DNA from: Lachnospiraceae bacterium
GTDB taxonomy: Bacteria > Bacillota > Clostridia > Lachnospirales > Lachnospiraceae
Length of the DNA stretch: 64,000 bases
NCBI GenBank assembly: GCA_022766245.1
Contig: JALEPL010000002.1
Span: 1 to 64,000, forward strand
Direction of reading: 5' to 3'
Below the pieces are notes generated by a model, which was not told where the DNA came from, did no database searches, and was given only the letters and a program-made list of their open reading frames with translations. A program made the position numbers and the translations under genes. Positions 60,838-64,000 of the stretch are shown here, in pieces (the stretch's first letter is position 1; each line of letters begins with the position of its first letter).

Positions 60838-62310
60838 ATGATTTTAAAGGATTTGTTGGAAAGATTGGACTATGAAGTGGTGAGCGGTTCCGTGGACATT
60901 CCTGTGAAGGAACTGGTATATGATTCCCGCAAGGTCGGTTCCGAGGATGTGTTTGTATGTATTAAAGGGGCCGTAAGGGATGCCCACGATTTTGCCATGG
61001 AAGTGGTGGAGAAGGGAGCTGCGGCTTTGATTGTGGAGCATGATATCGATATGGCAGTGCTCTCCCAGGCAACTGTGATTAAGGTTGCAGACACCCGTTA
61101 TGCACTGGCCGTTATGGCGGCAGCCTTTTTCGGATATCCTGCAGAGAAGCTTACCACTGTGGGCATTACCGGAACCAAAGGAAAGACCTCGGCCACCTAT
61201 ATGATGAAGGCTATTTTGGAGGGGGCCGGGAAGAAGACCGGACTGATTGGAACTATTGAGACCATTATCGGAGAGGAGCATATTCCCAACAACAATACCA
61301 CACCGGAGTCTTATCTGGTGCAGTCCTATTTTGCCCGTATGGTGGAAGCCGGATGTGAATGTGTAGTGATGGAGGTTTCCTCTCAGGGATTGATGCTGCA
61401 CCGCGTGGCAGGATTTACTTTCGATTATGGAATCTTTACCAATATTTCACCGGATCACATTGGACCAAACGAGCACAAGGATTTTGAGGAATACTTAGCC
61501 TGTAAGGAACTGCTGTTCCAGAATTGTCGCTTCGGTATTATCAACCTGGATGATCCACACGCAAAGCATGTGATTGATCATGCTACCTGTGAAATTGAAA
61601 CTTTTGGTATCACGGAAAACGCGGATTATCAGGCGAAAAATATTCATCTGTACCGGGAACAGGGCAGCCTTGGCATTTCCTATGACCTTACCGGAAAGGC
61701 AGAGTTTCCGATAAAAGTGGATATTCCGGGACGTTTCAGCGTGTACAATTCTCTATGTGCCATTGTTCTGGGACTGCATTTTGCCCATGATCCGGCAACT
61801 CTGCAGCAGGCTCTGGCTACCGTGCAGGTGAAGGGGCGCGTGGAGCTGATTCCGGTATCCGACCGATATACCCTGATGATTGATTATGCGCACAATGCGG
61901 TGAGTCTCACCAGCATTTTAGAGACCATCCGGGAATATAATCCGGGACGGATCGTTACAGTGTTTGGCTGTGGAGGAAACCGTGACCGTAATCGTCGGTT
62001 TGAGATGGGAGAGGTGTCGGCAAAGCTGTCTGATCTGTCCGTTATCACTTCCGATAATCCACGATTTGAGAAGCCGGAGGCTATCATTGAGGATATCGTG
62101 GTGGGAGCAAAACGCGGCGGTGGAGATTATGTTACTATTCCGGACCGAAAGGAAGCCATCCGCTATGCTATGGAAAATGCTCAGGATGGAGACGTGGTGA
62201 TTCTGGCAGGAAAGGGACATGAGGATTACCAGGAGATTGAAGGAAAGAAGTATCCCATGGATGAGCGGGTTCTTATCAAGGAAATTCTGCAGGAGATGCA
62301 GAAGGCTTAG
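60838..62310 (+). CDS. murE: UDP-MurNAc-tripeptide (meso-DAP) ligase
   Basis: This cytoplasmic Mur ligase of 490 residues adds the third residue to UDP-MurNAc-dipeptide. The ATP motif is GITGTKGKTSATYM, the central segment is NISPDHIG, and the C-terminal DNPR motif (VITSDNPRFEKPEA) is the mark of meso-DAP-adding MurE. This agrees with dapF upstream and indicates a meso-DAP wall. ATG 60838 has GGAG 8 nt upstream; TTG 60820 does not. A terminator follows at 62365. Confidence 0.95.
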   Translation: MILKDLLERLDYEVVSGSVDIPVKELVYDSRKVGSEDVFVCIKGAVRDAHDFAMEVVEKGAAALIVEHDIDMAVLSQATVIKVADTRYALAVMAAAFFGYPAEKLTTVGITGTKGKTSATYMMKAILEGAGKKTGLIGTIETIIGEEHIPNNNTTPESYLVQSYFARMVEAGCECVVMEVSSQGLMLHRVAGFTFDYGIFTNISPDHIGPNEHKDFEEYLACKELLFQNCRFGIINLDDPHAKHVIDHATCEIETFGITENADYQAKNIHLYREQGSLGISYDLTGKAEFPIKVDIPGRFSVYNSLCAIVLGLHFAHDPATLQQALATVQVKGRVELIPVSDRYTLMIDYAHNAVSLTSILETIREYNPGRIVTVFGCGGNRDRNRRFEMGEVSAKLSDLSVITSDNPRFEKPEAIIEDIVVGAKRGGGDYVTIPDRKEAIRYAMENAQDGDVVILAGKGHEDYQEIEGKKYPMDERVLIKEILQEMQKA

Positions 62311-62364
62311 CAAATACGCTCATTCATGCAAGCATATTTTGCGATTTTCTTAAGAAGTTTTTAG

Positions 62365-62402
62365 GATTCCAAAAATTTGAAGATTTTTGGAATCTTTTTT
62401 CG
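62365..62402 (+). terminator. Terminator after murE
   Basis: GATTCCAAAAAT pairs with ATTTTTGGAATC around TTGAAG, followed by six to seven T. The preceding 62311-62350 holds a GCAAATACGC/ATTTTGC pairing that resembles the left half of the composite repeats. Confidence 0.9.
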
Positions 62403-62487
62403 TATAACTAGTGTAGTTTGTCATTTGTTTGAAATATCGTATTTGTTCAGTATTTTCACAGATACAAAAATTTGTTACAGGAAACAC

Positions 62488-62534
62488 TTGACAAATCGGT
62501 TTATCAATATTATTGTGTTATTGAAATAATACAA
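62488..62534 (+). promoter_or_regulatory. Promoter plus palindromic operator of the efflux adaptor gene
   Basis: TTGACA (62488-62493) and TATTGT (62511-62516) are 17 nt apart. A 22-bp near-perfect palindrome, TTGTGTTATT-GA-AATAATACAA (62513-62534), overlaps the -10 and the expected transcription start, where a repressor would block initiation. The regulator is not encoded in this window. Confidence 0.75.
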
Positions 62535-62552
62535 CAAAACAAGGAGATAGTT

Positions 62553-63980
62553 ATGGCAAAGACGAAGATGAAGAAAAAGACCAAGATTATATTGGCAGTA
62601 GTAGCAGTGGTGGTATTGCTTTTGGCAATCCTGGTTATAAAGATTGCTTCAGCTGTGAAAACAAGTGTGAGTGAACTGAATACATATATGTATGGTGTTC
62701 AGGCGCAGACACTGGAGGAGCATGATTTGTCCACCGCCATCAGCGCCACCGGAAAGGTGGAGAGCCAGAACGTGGTCAGTGTTACCTCTGACTTGAATTG
62801 CAAGATTAAAGAGCTTCCCGTAGCCTTGGGTGACTACGTAGAGGAGGGCGATGTGCTTTGTGTATTTGATGACTCCGATGTGAGAGACCAGATTTCTCAG
62901 CTTGAGAGTCAGCTTTCCACCTCTGAGAAGCTGGCAGCAAAGCAGACCGAGATTTTACAGCGTTCCTTAAAGGATGCAAAGGATTCCCAGACGAAAGAAG
63001 TGGCTCAGGCAGCGCAGGATGTGGCAGATGCACAGAAGGCTTATGATGATGCCACCACAGCATACAACAATGCAAAGTCTGCATTGGATACAGCTAAGGC
63101 GGCTGAGGTTCCGGACGAGCTGGCTATTCAGAATGCCCAGGCCGTGGCAGATGCCGCTTATGAGCAGCAGCAGGCAGCAAAAAGTGCATTAGATACTGCA
63201 AAGCGCACTCAGTCATCTGTGGAGACCAGTTGTGCATCAGCGGTACAGAGTGCTCAGGACAGTCTGGATACCAATTCCATTTCCGGCAGCGGAAACGCCG
63301 ACCTGACCAAGCAGCTTTCCCAGCTTTATCGTAAGTTGGATGAGATGACGATCGTAGCAGAGCAGAGCGGTATTATCACAGTTCTAAATGTGTCACAGGG
63401 TGATATTCCAAATGGTGCGCTGATGCAGATCGCAGATGACAAGAACCTGAAGGTGACAGTTTCCATTAAGGAGAAGGATATCTTAAAGCTGGCTGAGGGC
63501 ATGAAGGCTACTGTAAAGGCGGATGCCATCGGCGAGGAAGAATACAAGGCTACTGTAAGCAAGGTGATTAATTTTGCTACCAGCTCCGGAAATGAGATGT
63601 CCGGAGAGAGCAGCAAGGGATATAGCGCCGAAATCGTAGTGGATGGAGATAGTGATCTGCTCCTCGGAATGACGGCAAAGGTAGACATTATTGTGACTGA
63701 GGCAAAGACGGCTCTTTCCGTAGCTTACGACAGCATTGCCACCGATGAGGATGGAACTACCTATGTATACCGCGCTGTAGAACAGGAAGATGGACTGTAT
63801 CTGATTGAACGTGTGGATGTGACTGTGGGACAGGAAGGCGATTATTATACCGAAATCAGTTCTGATGAACTGAATGAGGGAGACCTGATTGTTAGTTACC
63901 CGGAGGAAGTAGAAGAGGGATCTGAAGTGACAATCATTACGGATGAAGATGATATTTTCTCTGTAGATGTGATGGAATAA
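62553..63980 (+). CDS. HlyD/MacA-type efflux periplasmic adaptor-like protein
   Basis: This membrane-fusion protein of about 475 residues has one N-terminal helix (IILAVVAVVVLLLAILVIKIA), a biotinyl-lipoyl-like half (TGKVESQNVVSVTSDLNCKIKELPVALGDYVEEGDVLCVFDDSD), a long Ala/Gln-rich coiled coil (about 130-260), the second lipoyl half, and a beta-barrel (MTIVAEQSGIITVLNV...). Such proteins pair with MacB-type ABC exporters in Gram-positives. The start ATG 62553 follows AAGGAG by 7 nt and lies after the promoter, so the upstream in-frame ATG at 62472 is not used. Only 20 nt follow, with ATGGATGGGAG at 63983; the next gene would be the expected ABC ATPase. Confidence 0.88.
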   Translation: MAKTKMKKKTKIILAVVAVVVLLLAILVIKIASAVKTSVSELNTYMYGVQAQTLEEHDLSTAISATGKVESQNVVSVTSDLNCKIKELPVALGDYVEEGDVLCVFDDSDVRDQISQLESQLSTSEKLAAKQTEILQRSLKDAKDSQTKEVAQAAQDVADAQKAYDDATTAYNNAKSALDTAKAAEVPDELAIQNAQAVADAAYEQQQAAKSALDTAKRTQSSVETSCASAVQSAQDSLDTNSISGSGNADLTKQLSQLYRKLDEMTIVAEQSGIITVLNVSQGDIPNGALMQIADDKNLKVTVSIKEKDILKLAEGMKATVKADAIGEEEYKATVSKVINFATSSGNEMSGESSKGYSAEIVVDGDSDLLLGMTAKVDIIVTEAKTALSVAYDSIATDEDGTTYVYRAVEQEDGLYLIERVDVTVGQEGDYYTEISSDELNEGDLIVSYPEEVEEGSEVTIITDEDDIFSVDVME

Positions 63981-64000
63981 TCATGGATGGGAGATTGGCA

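Noticed and set aside
62472..62552. Upstream extension of the efflux adaptor frame
   Set aside because: The promoter and operator lie inside it, and AAGGAG stands just before ATG 62553.

Overview
The window reads as a chromosome segment from a low-to-mid GC Gram-positive anaerobe of the Clostridia, most likely a spore-forming member of the Lachnospiraceae. Supporting signs are strong AGGAGG ribosome sites, frequent TTG/GTG starts, a Cys-type T-box, a SigH-like sigma factor, a MurE with the DNPR motif of meso-DAP-adding enzymes, an [FeFe]-hydrogenase-like sensor, a SleC-type cortex-lytic enzyme and a Csp-like subtilase. Genus cannot be fixed by eye. No prophage, CRISPR array, IS element or rRNA was seen.

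Layout: 1-10 kb holds a REP-like hairpin abutting an MgtC-family gene, a Cache-HAMP-GGDEF protein, hisS, an Hsp70 paralogue, aspS, and a soluble protein joining ferredoxin, hydrogenase and chemoreceptor-signalling domains. 10-15.6 kb (minus strand) is an operon degV-moxR-DUF58-transglutaminase. 15.7-22.8 kb (plus strand, divergent promoter) is a nine-gene locus resembling a reduced Tad/type IV pilus system: a secretion ATPase, one TadB/C-like membrane protein, three tiny membrane peptides (34-57 residues), three single-pass proteins and a 902-residue secreted protein with InlB-type repeats. 22.9-25.2 kb has a CNNM/CBS transporter-like protein, a small membrane protein and a HAD phosphatase.

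25.2-34.0 kb is a probable signalling operon: CHASE2-adenylate cyclase, TIM-barrel isomerase-like protein, GAF-HD-GYP phosphodiesterase, a 1131-residue secreted beta-repeat protein and a membrane-anchored FecR-domain protein. 34.1-41 kb has a Csp-like protease, an EAL protein with a degenerate GGDEF, an ECF S component with a structured leader, a class V aminotransferase and a SleC-like enzyme. 41-51.3 kb is mostly core: flavin reductase, recJ-like gene, DUF1002 protein, T-box-cysE-cysS-mrnC-rlmB-sigH, a DtxR-like regulator, a lytic transglycosylase, luxS and mtnN. 51.3-55.4 kb looks accessory: a PadR pair, tRNA-Thr, an Rpn-family nuclease with a 12-bp repeat tract, and an HTH-Uma2 nuclease. 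55.4-64 kb has a TrmH methyltransferase, a Cys-rich FeoB-associated-type peptide, a csoR-copA copper module with its operator inside the promoter, dapF, murE, and an efflux adaptor gene behind a palindromic operator.

Two families of short structured repeats are scattered between genes. One is a hairpin of about 27 nt, seen at least six times with mutually compensating stem changes. The other is a 47-nt element present in two identical copies 26 kb apart that can be folded as a hairpin with a pseudoknot. The pilus-like locus, the CHASE2/FecR operon and these repeat families are the best candidates for undescribed biology.
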